A stretch of DNA of 64,000 bases from Burkholderia sp. FERM BP-3421 (GCF_028657905.1 NZ_CP117781.1:1054001-1118000), one strand, 5' to 3'; positions 35,984 to 44,561 are shown, counted from the stretch's first letter. Translations and numbers: made by a program. Notes: generated from the sequence alone by a model not told the origin.

Positions 35984-36316
35984 GCGCGTTCCGTGCGCGG
36001 CAGGGGACATCCGGTGCGCGAGGGTATTTCCGGGGGCTCGCGTTTGCTCGCTTGAGCGCGTCGCGTTTCTTGCGGGACGGTCGGTATGCATGCGCACGCG
36101 ACCGCTCGCCGTCATTCGCACTTGCGCGCCGATTCTGAGCGTGGTGCCGTTGCGCACCGCAAACCGCAAACCGCAAACCGCAAACCGCAAACCGCAAACC
36201 GCAAACCGCAAACCGCAAACCGCCGCCGGTGCCAACCGGCGATTTGCGCTACAGTCGCCGCTCGGACGCGTCGCTCCCCTGGCGTCGCGGAACCCCGGAC
36301 AGATGTGGAGACGAGG
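35984..36316. other. Intergenic region with heptanucleotide repeat
   Basis: 333 bases between the DUF2894 gene and panE. Its main feature is the (CGCAAAC)9 tract at 36158-36220. Otherwise no gene or terminator was recognised. ATGTGGAGACGAGG precedes the panE start. Confidence 0.5.
36158..36220. repeat. Perfect (CGCAAAC)x9 heptanucleotide tandem repeat
   Basis: Nine uninterrupted copies of CGCAAAC (63 bases), ending in CGCCGCC. It lies 96 bases before the panE ATG. A 7-base unit changes both spacing and frame on slippage, as in simple-sequence contingency loci. Confidence 0.97.
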
Positions 36317-37252
36317 ATGCGAATTCTGGTGGTGGGCGCCGGCGCGGTTGGCGGATATTTTGGCGGGCGGCTCGCGGCGGCGGGCCGTGACGTGACCTTC
36401 CTGGTGCGCGACGCGCGCGCGCAGGCGCTGGCGCGCGACGGCCTCGTGATCCGCAGTCCGCGCGGCGACCTGACGCTGCCCGCCCCGCGCGTGGTGCGCG
36501 CGGGCGAGTCGGCCGAGCCGTTCGATCTGGTGCTGCTGAGTTGCAAGGCGTACAGCCTCGACGACGCGATCGCGTCGTTCGAACCGTTCGTCGGCCCGGC
36601 GACGCGGGTCCTCCCGCTGCTGAACGGCATGCGCCATCTCGACGTGCTGGATGCGCGCTTCGGGGTTGATCGCGTGCTGGGCGGGCTGTGCGTGATCGCG
36701 GCGACGCTCGATCGCGAGCAGCGCATCGTGCACCTGAACGACGCGCATGGCGTGTCGTTCGGCGCGCGCTCGGAAGGCGCGGCCGACGCCGCGCGCGCCA
36801 TCGCGGACGTGCTGGCCGGCGCGGGCTTCGACGCCTCGCTGCGCGACGACATCATCGCGCGCATGTGGGAGAAGTGGGTATTCCTGGCGACGCTCGCGGC
36901 GAGCACGACGCTGATGCGCGGCGCTGTGGCCGACATCCTCGCCGCGCCCGACGGCCGTCTGCTGATCGAGACGTTGTACGGCGAGTGCCGCGCGATCTCC
37001 GGGCGTCATGGCCATGCGCCGAGTGACGCATTCGATGCGAGCGTGCAGCGCATGCTGTTCACGCCGTCGCCGCTCACCGCATCGATGCTGCGCGACCTGG
37101 AGAGTCACGCGCGCGTCGAGGCCGACCATGTGATCGGCGACCTGCTCGCGCGAGCGGGGGAAGCGGGCGCGGGGCTGTCGCCGCTGCGGATCGCCTACAA
37201 CCACCTGAAGACCTACGAAGCGCGCTCGGCGCGCGAGGCCGCATCGGCCTGA
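36317..37252 (+). CDS. panE: 2-dehydropantoate 2-reductase (ketopantoate reductase)
   Basis: 311 residues from ATG 36317 (GAGACGAGG upstream). The N-terminal NADPH loop RILVVGAGAVGGYFGGRLA is followed by LLSCKAYSLDDAI (catalytic-site region), LPLLNGMRHLD (conserved Asn) and MWEKWVFLATLAAST with the conserved catalytic Lys. It reduces ketopantoate to pantoate for CoA synthesis; several paralogues per genome are usual in Burkholderia, so this copy may serve another 2-keto acid. An open frame extends upstream through the heptanucleotide repeat, but family alignment fixes the start at RILVVGAG. Confidence 0.87.
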   Translation: MRILVVGAGAVGGYFGGRLAAAGRDVTFLVRDARAQALARDGLVIRSPRGDLTLPAPRVVRAGESAEPFDLVLLSCKAYSLDDAIASFEPFVGPATRVLPLLNGMRHLDVLDARFGVDRVLGGLCVIAATLDREQRIVHLNDAHGVSFGARSEGAADAARAIADVLAGAGFDASLRDDIIARMWEKWVFLATLAASTTLMRGAVADILAAPDGRLLIETLYGECRAISGRHGHAPSDAFDASVQRMLFTPSPLTASMLRDLESHARVEADHVIGDLLARAGEAGAGLSPLRIAYNHLKTYEARSAREAASA

Positions 37253-37311
37253 CTCGGCGCCCGCGCGACAGCGAACGCCGGCCGCCGCTGCACGGCGGCC
37301 CGGTCGGCGCG

Positions 37312-38115
37312 CTACGCGTCGATGTCGCGCAGGAAGGCGGCGACGGTGGTCAATACTTCGCCGCCGCGATCTCGATGCGGAACGTGCCCGCACGCGCGCA
37401 GGCAGTCGACGCGTGCGGGCCCGCTGACCCGCGACGCGATCCGCTCGGGGTGGCGCGGCGAGCCGTATTCGTCGTGCTCGCCGTGGATCGCGAGCACGGG
37501 GCAGCGCACGCGCGGCAGCAGCGCGTCGAGCGACCATGCCTGGAACCCGGGCGCGCACCAGGTATCGACCCACGCGCGCAGCACCCACGCAGCCTTGTCG
37601 CCGTGATGGCGCGCGAGCCGGTCGAGCTGGCCGGGCTCGGCGAAGGTGCGCTCGGCCGCGCGGATGCCGGCCAGCGTGCGCGCCTCGACGAACGCCTGGG
37701 CGGATTCGGTCACGAGCGCGCGGCACGCCTCGGGAAACGCGGCGGCGCATCCGACCGCCATGCCGCCGCCGACGCTATGGCCGAACGCGATGAACTGATC
37801 GAAGCCCAGTTGCGCGCGCAGCGCGCGGAACGGCCCGGCCGCTTCCGCCTCGACGAAATCGAGCGCAAGCGTGTCGCGCCGGGCATCGGATGCGCCGAAG
37901 CCCGGCCGGTCGTAGGCGATCACCGCGCGCCCGGTCGCTTGCGCGAGGGCGGCGGGAAACGCGCGCCATAGCGCGACGCAGCCGAGCGAGTCATGAAACA
38001 GCACGATCGGCGCGCGCTCGGCCGATGCCGCCGAGGGCCGCCAGCGGCGCGCGAACGCGCGCCCTTGGGCGGTCGCGATCCAGTGGTCGGTGGTCGGAGG
38101 CGGCGAAGTCAGCAT
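37312..38115 (-). CDS. Alpha/beta hydrolase
   Basis: 267 residues from ATG 38113-38115. Canonical fold: IVLFHDSLGCVALWRAFPAA (oxyanion HDSLG), YDRPGFGASDAR, nucleophile GHSVGGGMAVG, an acid near IHGEHDEYG and catalytic histidine CGHVPHRDRGGEV. The pattern is that of small-molecule hydrolases close to 3-oxoadipate enol-lactonase or esterases; the substrate is unknown. An open frame continues far upstream, but only this part has family features. Cytoplasmic. Confidence 0.83.
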   Translation of the reverse strand: MLTSPPPTTDHWIATAQGRAFARRWRPSAASAERAPIVLFHDSLGCVALWRAFPAALAQATGRAVIAYDRPGFGASDARRDTLALDFVEAEAAGPFRALRAQLGFDQFIAFGHSVGGGMAVGCAAAFPEACRALVTESAQAFVEARTLAGIRAAERTFAEPGQLDRLARHHGDKAAWVLRAWVDTWCAPGFQAWSLDALLPRVRCPVLAIHGEHDEYGSPRHPERIASRVSGPARVDCLRACGHVPHRDRGGEVLTTVAAFLRDIDA

Positions 38116-38140
38116 GGAGGGAAACCGCGGGCCAGCCCGC

Positions 38141-38440
38141 TTACATCGGGTTCTGGCGCGAACACGATTGCATGATTTGCTGCAGCGCGAAGCTGTCGCG
38201 CACGCCGGGCACGTTTTGCAGGATGCAGGCGTGATAGGCGCGCTCGCGCGGCAGCAGCATCGCGCCGTCCCGGTAGAGCGACTGGCACGAGCTGCGCAGC
38301 ACGTTGGCCACCGTGCTGCTCTGGCTGTTGCGCAGCGACTGCAGGATGCACTGGTCGTATTGGCCGTCGTCGCCGAACGCGTGCGCGGCGAACGGGGTGG
38401 CGAGCAGCAGGGGCGCGAGCAAGGCAAGTAGGCGGCGCAT
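38141..38440 (-). CDS. Small secreted four-cysteine protein
   Basis: 99 residues with a signal peptide (RRLLALLAPLLLATPFAAHA). The mature part has two related half-repeats: YDQCILQSLRN...VLRSSCQ and YHACILQNVPG...IMQSCSR. The four cysteines are spaced to form two disulfides between helices. It resembles a small periplasmic protein family of unknown role. Same strand as the alpha/beta hydrolase gene, 25 bases upstream of it, so possibly co-transcribed. Confidence 0.75.
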   Translation of the reverse strand: MRRLLALLAPLLLATPFAAHAFGDDGQYDQCILQSLRNSQSSTVANVLRSSCQSLYRDGAMLLPRERAYHACILQNVPGVRDSFALQQIMQSCSRQNPM

Positions 38441-38479
38441 GGCGAACCAACGAGAGGCGCGGGGTGCGATGCAAGGATC

Positions 38480-38710
38480 TTAGCACCGGGGCGGGGGACG
38501 GCTGCGTGCGTTTTGGTCGGCGGGAGCGAGCGTGCGCGCCGTGTCGGCGATGTGATCGCGCAGCCACTGATGGTTGGGATCGCGGTGCTGGCGTTCGTGC
38601 CACAGCATCGCGATCTCGTAGCCGGGCACCGCGAGCGGCGCGTCGACCGCTTGCAGTCCGGGGCAGCCGCGCGCGAGCCGTTCGGGCAGCATCGCGACGA
38701 TTCGCGGCGC
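38480..38710 (-). pseudogene. LysR-family regulator, C-terminal fragment
   Basis: The minus-strand frame ends IVAMLPERLARGCPGLQAVD, LAVPGYEIAMLWHERQHRDP, NHQWLRDHIADTARTL, which is the last third of a LysR-type effector domain. It begins abruptly at about 38710, where a GNAT fragment starts on the opposite strand; the DNA-binding part is missing. Confidence 0.7.
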
Positions 38711-38711
38711 G

Positions 38712-39043
38712 CCGTGATTTTCCGTTCCTGCTGTTCCCGAAGGCGTCCGGTGCGCTCGTGGGTTGCGCGGGCATCCATCGACCCGACTGGCGGGTGCGCT
38801 CGTTCGAAGCGGGCTGGTGGGGCGTACGGGGAATTGGGCGCGGGGTTGATCGGCGAGGGCGTGGCGGCGCTGCTGGCGTTCGCGTTCGACGCGTTGGGCG
38901 CGCGCCGGATCGAAGCGCGCGTCGATCCGGGCAACGTGCGCTGCCGGCGCCTGTGCGAGCGCGTCGGCATGCGGCTCGAAGGCGCGGGGGGCGAGCGCGA
39001 CGGCGCGCTCGTCGACGCGCGGATCTATTCGATCGTGCGTTGA
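38712..39043 (+). pseudogene. GNAT acetyltransferase fragment, frameshifted
   Basis: FPFLLFPKASGALVGCAGIH and WRVRSFEAGWWG read in one frame. A shift near 38825 is needed to continue GELGAGLIGEGVAALLAFAF, ALGARRIEARVDPGNVRCRR and LCERVGMRLEGAGG to the stop at 39043. The N-terminal third of the domain is missing and replaced by the LysR fragment. Non-functional. Confidence 0.7.
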
Positions 39044-39066
39044 GCGCGGCGCGGTCGGAGGGCGCG

Positions 39067-39601
39067 ATGCATCCGCTTGACGACGCTGTCCTGCATACCG
39101 CCGCGCGTTTCGCGCTGCATCCGCTCGATGCGTCGCATGCCGGGCCGATGCACGACGGCCTGCGCGATCCGCGCGCCTACGGCTTCATTCCCGACCTGCC
39201 CGCCCGCGAGCGTCGAGGCGCTCGCGCGCCAGGCATCGCCGGACGGCGCCGAGATCTGGCTGAACTGGGCGATCGGCGCAGCGCACGGCGCGTCCTTTGC
39301 CGGCTACGTGCAGGCGACGGTGCGGCCGGCGCGGGCTGCGGCGTCGATCGCCTGCCTGGTGTTTCCCGATCAGTGGCGGCGCGGCGTGGCGACGGAAGCG
39401 GTCGGCGCCGTCGTCACGCATCTGTTCGCGCGCTACCCGATCGGGCGGATCGACGCCGAGATCGATGCGCGCAACCGCGCGTCCATCGCGCTGGTCGAGG
39501 CGCTCGGCTTCGCGCGCAGCGGGCTGACCCGCGCGGCCGATACGTTCAAGGGGGCGGTCAGCGACGAGTATGGCCACACCTTGATCCGCCCCTCGCGCTG
39601 A
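39067..39601 (+). pseudogene. GNAT acetyltransferase with one-base frameshift
   Basis: ATG 39067 reads MHPLDDAVLHTAARFALHPL and RDPRAYGFIPDLP. An extra base near 39202 (C-rich CTGCCCGCCCGC) then moves the frame; the continuation is PASVEALARQASPDGAEIWL, VFPDQWRRGVATEAVGAVVT (acetyl-CoA loop) and RNRASIALVEALGFARSGLT, ending at 39601. Apart from the single shift the domain is complete (about 177 residues), so this could be a recent loss or an assembly error. Confidence 0.72.
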
Positions 39602-39630
39602 ACCCTGCTTGCGCCACATTCATGAGACCG

Positions 39631-39663
39631 CGCCGATCCTTACAGATGATGTAAGGATCGGCG
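39631..39663. repeat. Perfect 13-bp inverted repeat
   Basis: CGCCGATCCTTAC (39631-39643), loop AGATGAT, GTAAGGATCGGCG (39651-39663). No T-run follows on either strand, so it is not a typical intrinsic terminator. It lies 30 bases after the GNAT pseudogene. Confidence 0.85.
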
Positions 39664-39790
39664 CAGGCAAGACACCGGCCTTCCTCGATACGCGGACACT
39701 TGGACGCACTCGGAAAAAGCGCTCGGACGCATCGCGTCCGGGCGGAAGCCGCTTCTCGCGAAGCGGCGGAGGTTACGGGTCCGGATGCGA

Positions 39791-39817
39791 CGACGAGCCC
39801 GGCTGGCGGGCTCGTCG
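39791..39817 (-). terminator. Hairpin downstream of DUF4148 gene
   Basis: CGACGAGCCCG (39791-39801), loop GCTGG, CGGGCTCGTCG (39807-39817): a perfect 11-bp stem 50 bases past the stop of the minus-strand gene ending at 39867. No clear T-run follows, so termination efficiency is uncertain. Confidence 0.5.
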
Positions 39818-39866
39818 CGGGGGAAAGCAGGGGAGCCGCCCGGTGCAAGCGGGCGGCGCGGCGTGC

Positions 39867-40172
39867 TTACTGACCGAAGAAGATCGAGTCGCGCGCGCGT
39901 TGCGACGTGGCGGCCGGGCTGCCGGCGCGCACCGTCGGCGCGGCTTGGGCGCCATAGCCGCTGGTGTCGGTTGCGCCGGCGACGCGGGCTTGCGCGGCCT
40001 GGATGTCAGCCGGGTAGTACGGGCTCGACACGCCCGGCTGATAGCCGGCCTTCTCCAGTTGCACCAGCTCGGCGCGCACTTCCGCGCGGGTCACGGGGCT
40101 GGTTTGCGCGAATGCGCCGAACGAGGCGGACAGCGCGGATGCGGCGACGACTGCATAAACGATCGATTTCAT
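39867..40172 (-). CDS. DUF4148 small secreted protein
   Basis: 101 residues from ATG 40170-40172 (MKSIVYAVVAASALSASFGA, signal peptide ending AFAQ). The mature part, VTRAEVRAELVQLEKAGYQP, is the DUF4148 signature of Burkholderiales periplasmic proteins; the C-terminus is GYGAQAAPTVRAGS...ARDSIFFGQ. Role unknown. GGAGGTCATCATG gives a strong ribosome-binding site and rejects the longer upstream start at 40211. Confidence 0.88.
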   Translation of the reverse strand: MKSIVYAVVAASALSASFGAFAQTSPVTRAEVRAELVQLEKAGYQPGVSSPYYPADIQAAQARVAGATDTSGYGAQAAPTVRAGSPAATSQRARDSIFFGQ

Positions 40173-40347
40173 GATGACCTCCGAATGTTGTATTGGCGTC
40201 GCTCTCGACACCTTGTCTTAAGCGATTGGTTACATCGTAGTCATCGGAGATCTAGGGGTAAATACTGATTTCGACGATAGATTCTTACCTGGGGCGTAAA
40301 AATGGGCGGGCGTGAGCGCGATGCGGCGCGGGGCGCGCGCCGCAGCG

Positions 40348-41334
40348 TCAATCGGGCCGGCGGGAGTCGGCCGGATGCGCCGCATCGCGCGCGCCGTCCG
40401 CCGGCGGCAGGTCGAGGAAGCGCACGCCCGTCAGGTTCGTCGACTTGTCCCACAGCCGGGCCTGCATGGCGAGATCGCGTGCCGGATGCGGGATGCGCGC
40501 GGAAGCCGGATAGCCGCGCGTTTCGAACAGCCGCGCAGGGCCGATATAGGCCCCGCCGGGCAGATCGGGCGAGGTCGCCGCATACAGCGCGGGCAGCGCG
40601 CCCACGTCGGCGGGCTGCGCGACGAGACGGTTCGACCAGCGCATCGCGAGCGTGCCGAGCGCCGACTGCGTCATCGCCGGGCCCGCGAACTGGAGATTGG
40701 TGGCCGCATAGCCGGGATGCGCGGCGACGCTGCGCGCGTTGAGCCCCGCGCGCTCGAAGCGGCGTTGCAGTTCGAGCGCGAACATCAGGTTCGCAAGCTT
40801 GCTGTCGCAATAGGCGCGGTACTTGTTGTAGCTGCGTTCCGCGTGCATGTTGTCGAGCCGGATCCGGCCGAGCCGGTTGAAGCCGCTCGACATCGTCACG
40901 ACCCGCGCACGGCGCGCCGCGCGCAGCGCGGGCAGCAGCAGCCCCGTCAGCGCGAAATGACCGAGATGGTTGGTGCCCATCTGCATCTCGAAGCCGTCGC
41001 GGGTGCGGCACAGCGGCAGGAACATCACGCCGGCGTTGTTGCACAGGATGTCGACGCGTCCGTGCCGTTCGTGCACGCCGTCGGCGAAGCGGCAGATCGA
41101 GGCGAGATGCGCGAGATCGAGCGGTTCGACCTCGATGCGGGCGTGCGGCGAGCGGCTGCGGATCGCGTGCGCGGCCGCGCGGCCCCGCTCGAGATCGCGG
41201 CAGCCGAGTATGACGAGCGCGCCCTTGGCGGCCAGCGTATCGGCGATTTGCCAGCCCAGGCCGCTGTTGGCCCCGGTGACGACCGCTACCTTGCCGCCTT
41301 GCGGCAGGATGTGTCGGGTGCTCCAGGCATGCAT
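40348..41334 (-). CDS. Short-chain dehydrogenase/reductase (retinol-dehydrogenase-like)
   Basis: 328 residues from the ATG at 41332-41334 (MHAWSTRHILPQGGKVAVVT); the upstream in-frame start at 41454 adds 40 unlike residues. Cofactor loop TGANSGLGWQIAD, NNAGVMFLPL, catalytic VVTMSSGFNRL and YCDSK (Y-x3-K), then AAHPGYAATNLQ. Layout of the extended SDRs related to RDH/WWOX-type oxidoreductases. The long C-terminus (GARLFETRGYPAS... type) is also seen in that group. Substrate unknown; no operon partner. Confidence 0.88.
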   Translation of the reverse strand: MHAWSTRHILPQGGKVAVVTGANSGLGWQIADTLAAKGALVILGCRDLERGRAAAHAIRSRSPHARIEVEPLDLAHLASICRFADGVHERHGRVDILCNNAGVMFLPLCRTRDGFEMQMGTNHLGHFALTGLLLPALRAARRARVVTMSSGFNRLGRIRLDNMHAERSYNKYRAYCDSKLANLMFALELQRRFERAGLNARSVAAHPGYAATNLQFAGPAMTQSALGTLAMRWSNRLVAQPADVGALPALYAATSPDLPGGAYIGPARLFETRGYPASARIPHPARDLAMQARLWDKSTNLTGVRFLDLPPADGARDAAHPADSRRPD

Positions 41335-41503
41335 CGTGGCCTCCGTTGGTCGGCCGTCGCGGCCGGCGCGCATCGGTGTGTCGTGCGTAAACGGGACCGC
41401 TCCGACCATCACATTGATTGATGTAACGGTAATGCGGCCGAGCCGCAGGGACAAGGCATGAACTAGAGAATGGGTTCTAACCGGGGGGATGCGCGAGGCG
41501 CGC

Positions 41504-41794
41504 TTACTTGGCGCTGAGGAGCCCCAGCACTTCGGCGGCCGAGATCATCGCGGCCGCGTTCGCGGGGGCGGGGCGCTCGGCGGGGCGGAACACCTCGTCG
41601 CCGCGGTGGATCACCTGCCGCGACAACGCGCAGGTGCCGGTGCGCTGCGCGAAGCGCCGGCGCCAGCGTTGCTCGCCGTAGTGACAGCGGCCGGGTTCGA
41701 CCCAGCGTACGACGAGCAGCGTATCGGAACGTTCGAGGATTTCAACATGAACGTCGTCGGGATCGAGCACAGGCAGGGAGTGGGTGGACTTCAT
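41504..41794 (-). CDS. DUF3331 domain protein
   Basis: 96 residues: DTLLVVRWVEPGRCHYGEQR, WRRRFAQRTGTCALSRQVIH, RGDEVFRPAERPAPANAAAM. The YGEQRWRR, C-A-L-S and GDEV-RP pattern is that of the Burkholderia DUF3331 family, small cytoplasmic proteins of unknown role with two conserved cysteines. It stands alone; its start is preceded by GCTTTAGGAAACGGCAAA on the minus strand. Confidence 0.8.
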   Translation of the reverse strand: MKSTHSLPVLDPDDVHVEILERSDTLLVVRWVEPGRCHYGEQRWRRRFAQRTGTCALSRQVIHRGDEVFRPAERPAPANAAAMISAAEVLGLLSAK

Positions 41795-42115
41795 TTTGCC
41801 GTTTCCTAAAGCTCGTGCGGTATCGGCCTAGGCAGTTATTGCAGCTGCGTTCCGTCGATTCCGTAGCGGTTTACCATGAGTGGATGCGTTAAATGTAAGC
41901 GGCCTCGCATGGAAAAAACATCCTGCCTGGATCAAATTACTTTTTGCCGATTCAGAAACAATCGAATCGTTATTCCACTGGGAAACGGGACAAAAAAACC
42001 CCGGACACGGAGGTCCGGGGCGTGAAAAGGTGGGCCGCACGGTGAGCGCCTGACTCGCATCAGCGCCGGGGTGAGGACCGCGTGGGAAGGCCCACCCGCG
42101 TGGACGTGGTGTCCG
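41795..42115. other. AT-richer gap containing a terminator
   Basis: About 321 bases with no supported gene. AT-rich from 41880 to 41998. It holds the terminator of the 42116-42388 gene at 41992-42020 and probably the promoter of the DUF3331 gene. Confidence 0.5.
41992..42020 (-). terminator. Intrinsic terminator for 42116-42388 gene
   Basis: On the minus strand CCCCGGAC (42020-42013) pairs with GTCCGGGG (42006-41999) around a 6-base loop and is followed at once by TTTTTTT (41998-41992). This is a textbook rho-independent terminator about 95 bases past the stop codon. Confidence 0.9.
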
Positions 42116-42388
42116 TCAGGGCTGGTCGTACAACGAGCGGCCGTTGATCGTAAACGGATCGCGGGCAACGTGCAGTGTCGCGCGGCTCCCGGCCTCGGCG
42201 CGGGGCGCGGCGTTCGCGCCGTAACCCGCGCGCGTCGCGGCGTCGGTCGCGTCCTGCCGCGCGGCGGCGGAGGGGGCGGTGGTGTCGGGCGTCCGCGCGC
42301 TGTCGTAGCGCGCGGACGCCATGGCGGGCGCGGCGGCCAGCGCGAGCAGCAGCGCGGCGGCGGCGGGCAGGGCGGCGAACGATTTCAT
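42116..42388 (-). CDS. Small secreted protein, DUF4148-like tail
   Basis: 90 residues with a signal peptide (KSFAALPAAAALLLALAAAPAMA). The short mature part contains DATDAATRAGYGANAAPRAE and AGSRATLHVARDPF, which parallels the tail of the DUF4148 protein at 39867 (GYGAQAAP.VRAGSPAT). Periplasmic, function unknown. GGAGCCCTCATG-type ribosome-binding site. It lies just downstream of the czc two-component genes, on the same strand, but has its own terminator. Confidence 0.78.
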   Translation of the reverse strand: MKSFAALPAAAALLLALAAAPAMASARYDSARTPDTTAPSAAARQDATDAATRAGYGANAAPRAEAGSRATLHVARDPFTINGRSLYDQP

Positions 42389-42513
42389 GAGGGCTCCTTC
42401 CTGATTGCCTGCGGGGTCGCCCGGCTGCAGGCGCGAAGCCTGCGGCGGGCGGGTCGGTTCCCATCATGCGCCGGCGTACCCGATCGCGGCATGACGCACA
42501 GATGAAGTTTTTG

Positions 42514-43884
42514 TCAGGCGGACGCGGCGGGAAAGTGCAGCGAGAACGTGGTGGCGACGCGCGGCGTGCTGGTCACCGTGCAACGCCCGCGGTGCGCGCG
42601 CATGATCGACTGCACGATCGCGAGGCCGAGCCCCGTACCCGAGGCCGAGTGGTGGCGCGACGGATCGACCCGGTAGAAACGGTCGAAGATGTGCGGGAGA
42701 TGCTCGGCCGCGATGCCGGGCCCGTGGTCGGTCACCGACAGCACGGTTTCGTCCGCGTGCCACTCGATCGCGAGCGTGACCGTGCTGTCGCGCGGCGCGT
42801 GCGCGAGCGCATTCGACACCAGGTTCGACAGCGCGCGCTGCAACAGCAGCGTATCGGCCGTCACGCGCGCGTGACCGACGACGTCGAGCTGCACGCCGGC
42901 CTCGTCGGCGATGAACTCGTAGTAGCCGGCGACGCGCTCGGCCTCGGTGCGCGCGTCGAGCGCATGCGGGGCGATGCGCTGCCGCGCGTTGTCCGAGCGC
43001 GCGAGGAACAGCATGTCCTCGACCATCCGCGACAGGCGCCGGTATTCGTCGACGCCGGACTCGATCACCGCGCGGTATTCGTCCGCGCTGCGCGGCTTCG
43101 ACAGCGCGACCTGCGATTCCGCGAGCAGGTTCGTGAGCGGCGTGCGGATGTCGTGCGCGAGGTCGGACGAGAACTGCGACAGCTGCGCGAACGAGCGCTG
43201 GAGGCGCAGCAGCATGTCGTTGAAGGCTTCGCTCACCTCCTTGAGTTCGCCCGTCATGCCGGTCTCGGGCAGGCGTTCGTCCAGGCGGCTCGTCGAGATC
43301 CGCTGGGCCTTCTGCACCAGCTGGCGCAGCGGGCTCAGCCCGAGCGCCGAGATGCCGTAGGCGAGCGCCGTCATCAGCACGATGCCCGCGACGCCGATCA
43401 CGACGATCGTGATGAACAGCGTATGCAGCAGCAGCCGGTCGCTCGACGCGTTGTACTGGATCACGATCCGCACCGGCTCGCCCGCGCCGCGCGCGAGCCG
43501 CGCGCCCGCGGTCAGGTAGCGCAGCGGGCTGTCGGGCACCAGCCGGCGCGCGTCGTCGGCGACGGGCGGATCGAGCAGGCCCGGGCTGCGCATCAGCGTG
43601 CGGCCGCGCGCGTCGAACAGCGCGATCTCGAGGTCGCCGTGGCCGTGCAGCTGGTCGAGCCAGAAGCGCGGCTGCGCGGCGACCGCGTCGGGCGTCGCGG
43701 CGTCGCCGAGATGCGACCGCAGCGCGCCCAGCAGGCCGTCCATCTGCGCGTCGGCCTGGCGCTCGACGCGCACGCGCAGCGATTCATACAGCAGCAGGCC
43801 GCTCAACGCGAGCACGAGCGCGGTGCAGATCGCGAACGACACCGTGAGCCGCAGCCGCAGCGTGGCGGGCAGGAAGCGGCTCAT
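42514..43884 (-). CDS. Heavy-metal sensor histidine kinase (IrlS/CusS/CzcS-like)
   Basis: 456 residues. TM1 is LRLTVSFAICTALVLALSGL; a periplasmic sensor loop of about 120 residues follows, then TM2 (TLFITIVVIGVAGIVLMTAL), HAMP (LSPLRQLVQKAQRISTSRLD), the phospho-acceptor H box FSSDLAHDIRTPLTNLLAES, N box NLVSNALAHAP, and G boxes VTDHGPGIAAEH and SGTGLGLAIV. This is the layout of metal-responsive kinases that control RND efflux. Its ATG overlaps the response-regulator stop (ATGA at 43881-43884). Because that regulator carries an amber codon, its coupling to translation of this kinase may be reduced. Confidence 0.92.
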   Translation of the reverse strand: MSRFLPATLRLRLTVSFAICTALVLALSGLLLYESLRVRVERQADAQMDGLLGALRSHLGDAATPDAVAAQPRFWLDQLHGHGDLEIALFDARGRTLMRSPGLLDPPVADDARRLVPDSPLRYLTAGARLARGAGEPVRIVIQYNASSDRLLLHTLFITIVVIGVAGIVLMTALAYGISALGLSPLRQLVQKAQRISTSRLDERLPETGMTGELKEVSEAFNDMLLRLQRSFAQLSQFSSDLAHDIRTPLTNLLAESQVALSKPRSADEYRAVIESGVDEYRRLSRMVEDMLFLARSDNARQRIAPHALDARTEAERVAGYYEFIADEAGVQLDVVGHARVTADTLLLQRALSNLVSNALAHAPRDSTVTLAIEWHADETVLSVTDHGPGIAAEHLPHIFDRFYRVDPSRHHSASGTGLGLAIVQSIMRAHRGRCTVTSTPRVATTFSLHFPAASA

Positions 43885-44555
43885 GCGTCGCGCGCCTCCA
43901 GCACGTAGCCCATGCCGCGCACCGTGTGGATCAGCTTCGGCTCGTAGTCGTCGTCGATCTTCGCGCGCAGCCGGCGGATCGCCGCGTCGACCACGTTGGT
44001 GTCGCTGTTGAAGTTCATGTCCCACACCTGCGAGGCGATGGTCGCGCGCGGCAGCACCTCGCCCTCGCGGCGCATCAGCAGCCACAGCAGCGTGAATTCC
44101 TTCGCGGTGAGCAGGATCGTGCGGCCCTGGCGGGTGGCCTTGCGGCGCGTCAGGTCCAGTTCGAGGTCGGCGACGCTCAGCTAGGTGGCCTCGCGCGGCT
44201 TGCCGCGCCGCAGGAGTGAGCGCACCCGGGCGAGCAGCTCGACGAAATCGAACGGCTTCACGAGGTAGTCGTCGCCGCCGAGTTCGAGGCCGCGCACGCG
44301 GTCCTCGACGTTGTCGCGCGCGCTGAGGAACAGCACCGGGGTCGAGCGCGAGCGCCGCAGGCTCTCGACCACGCTGAGCCCGTCGCGGCCCGGCAGCATG
44401 ATGTCGAGGATGATCAGGTCGTAGTCCTCGGTTTCGGCCTGATGCAGCCCGGTGACGCCGTCATCGACCCAGTCGGTCACGAAGCCGGCTTCGTTGAGCC
44501 CCTTGCGCAGGTACATGCCGGTTTTCGGTTCGTCTTCGACGATCAGGATGCGCAT
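43881..44555 (-). pseudogene. OmpR-type response regulator (IrlR/CzcR-like) with in-frame amber codon
   Basis: The receiver half is RILIVEDEPKTGMYLRKGLN, YDLIILDIMLPGRDG (phospho-Asp), FLSARD and DYLVKPFDFVELLARVRSLL. It ends at a TAG (44181-44183) after GKPREAT. The same frame continues without any other defect for 99 codons: LSVADLELDLTRRKATRQGR, LLTAKEFTLLWLLMRREGEV and IHTVRGMGYVLEARDA, a complete winged-helix DNA-binding domain ending at 43881. Full length would be 224 residues, normal for the family. The break is one codon, compatible with CAG to TAG, sequencing error or readthrough. It starts 6 bases after the czcA stop. Confidence 0.88.
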
Positions 44556-44561
44556 CTTCGT

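Noticed and set aside
36158..36220. CRISPR-like repeat array
   Set aside because: Units are 7 bases with no spacers; it is a simple tandem repeat.
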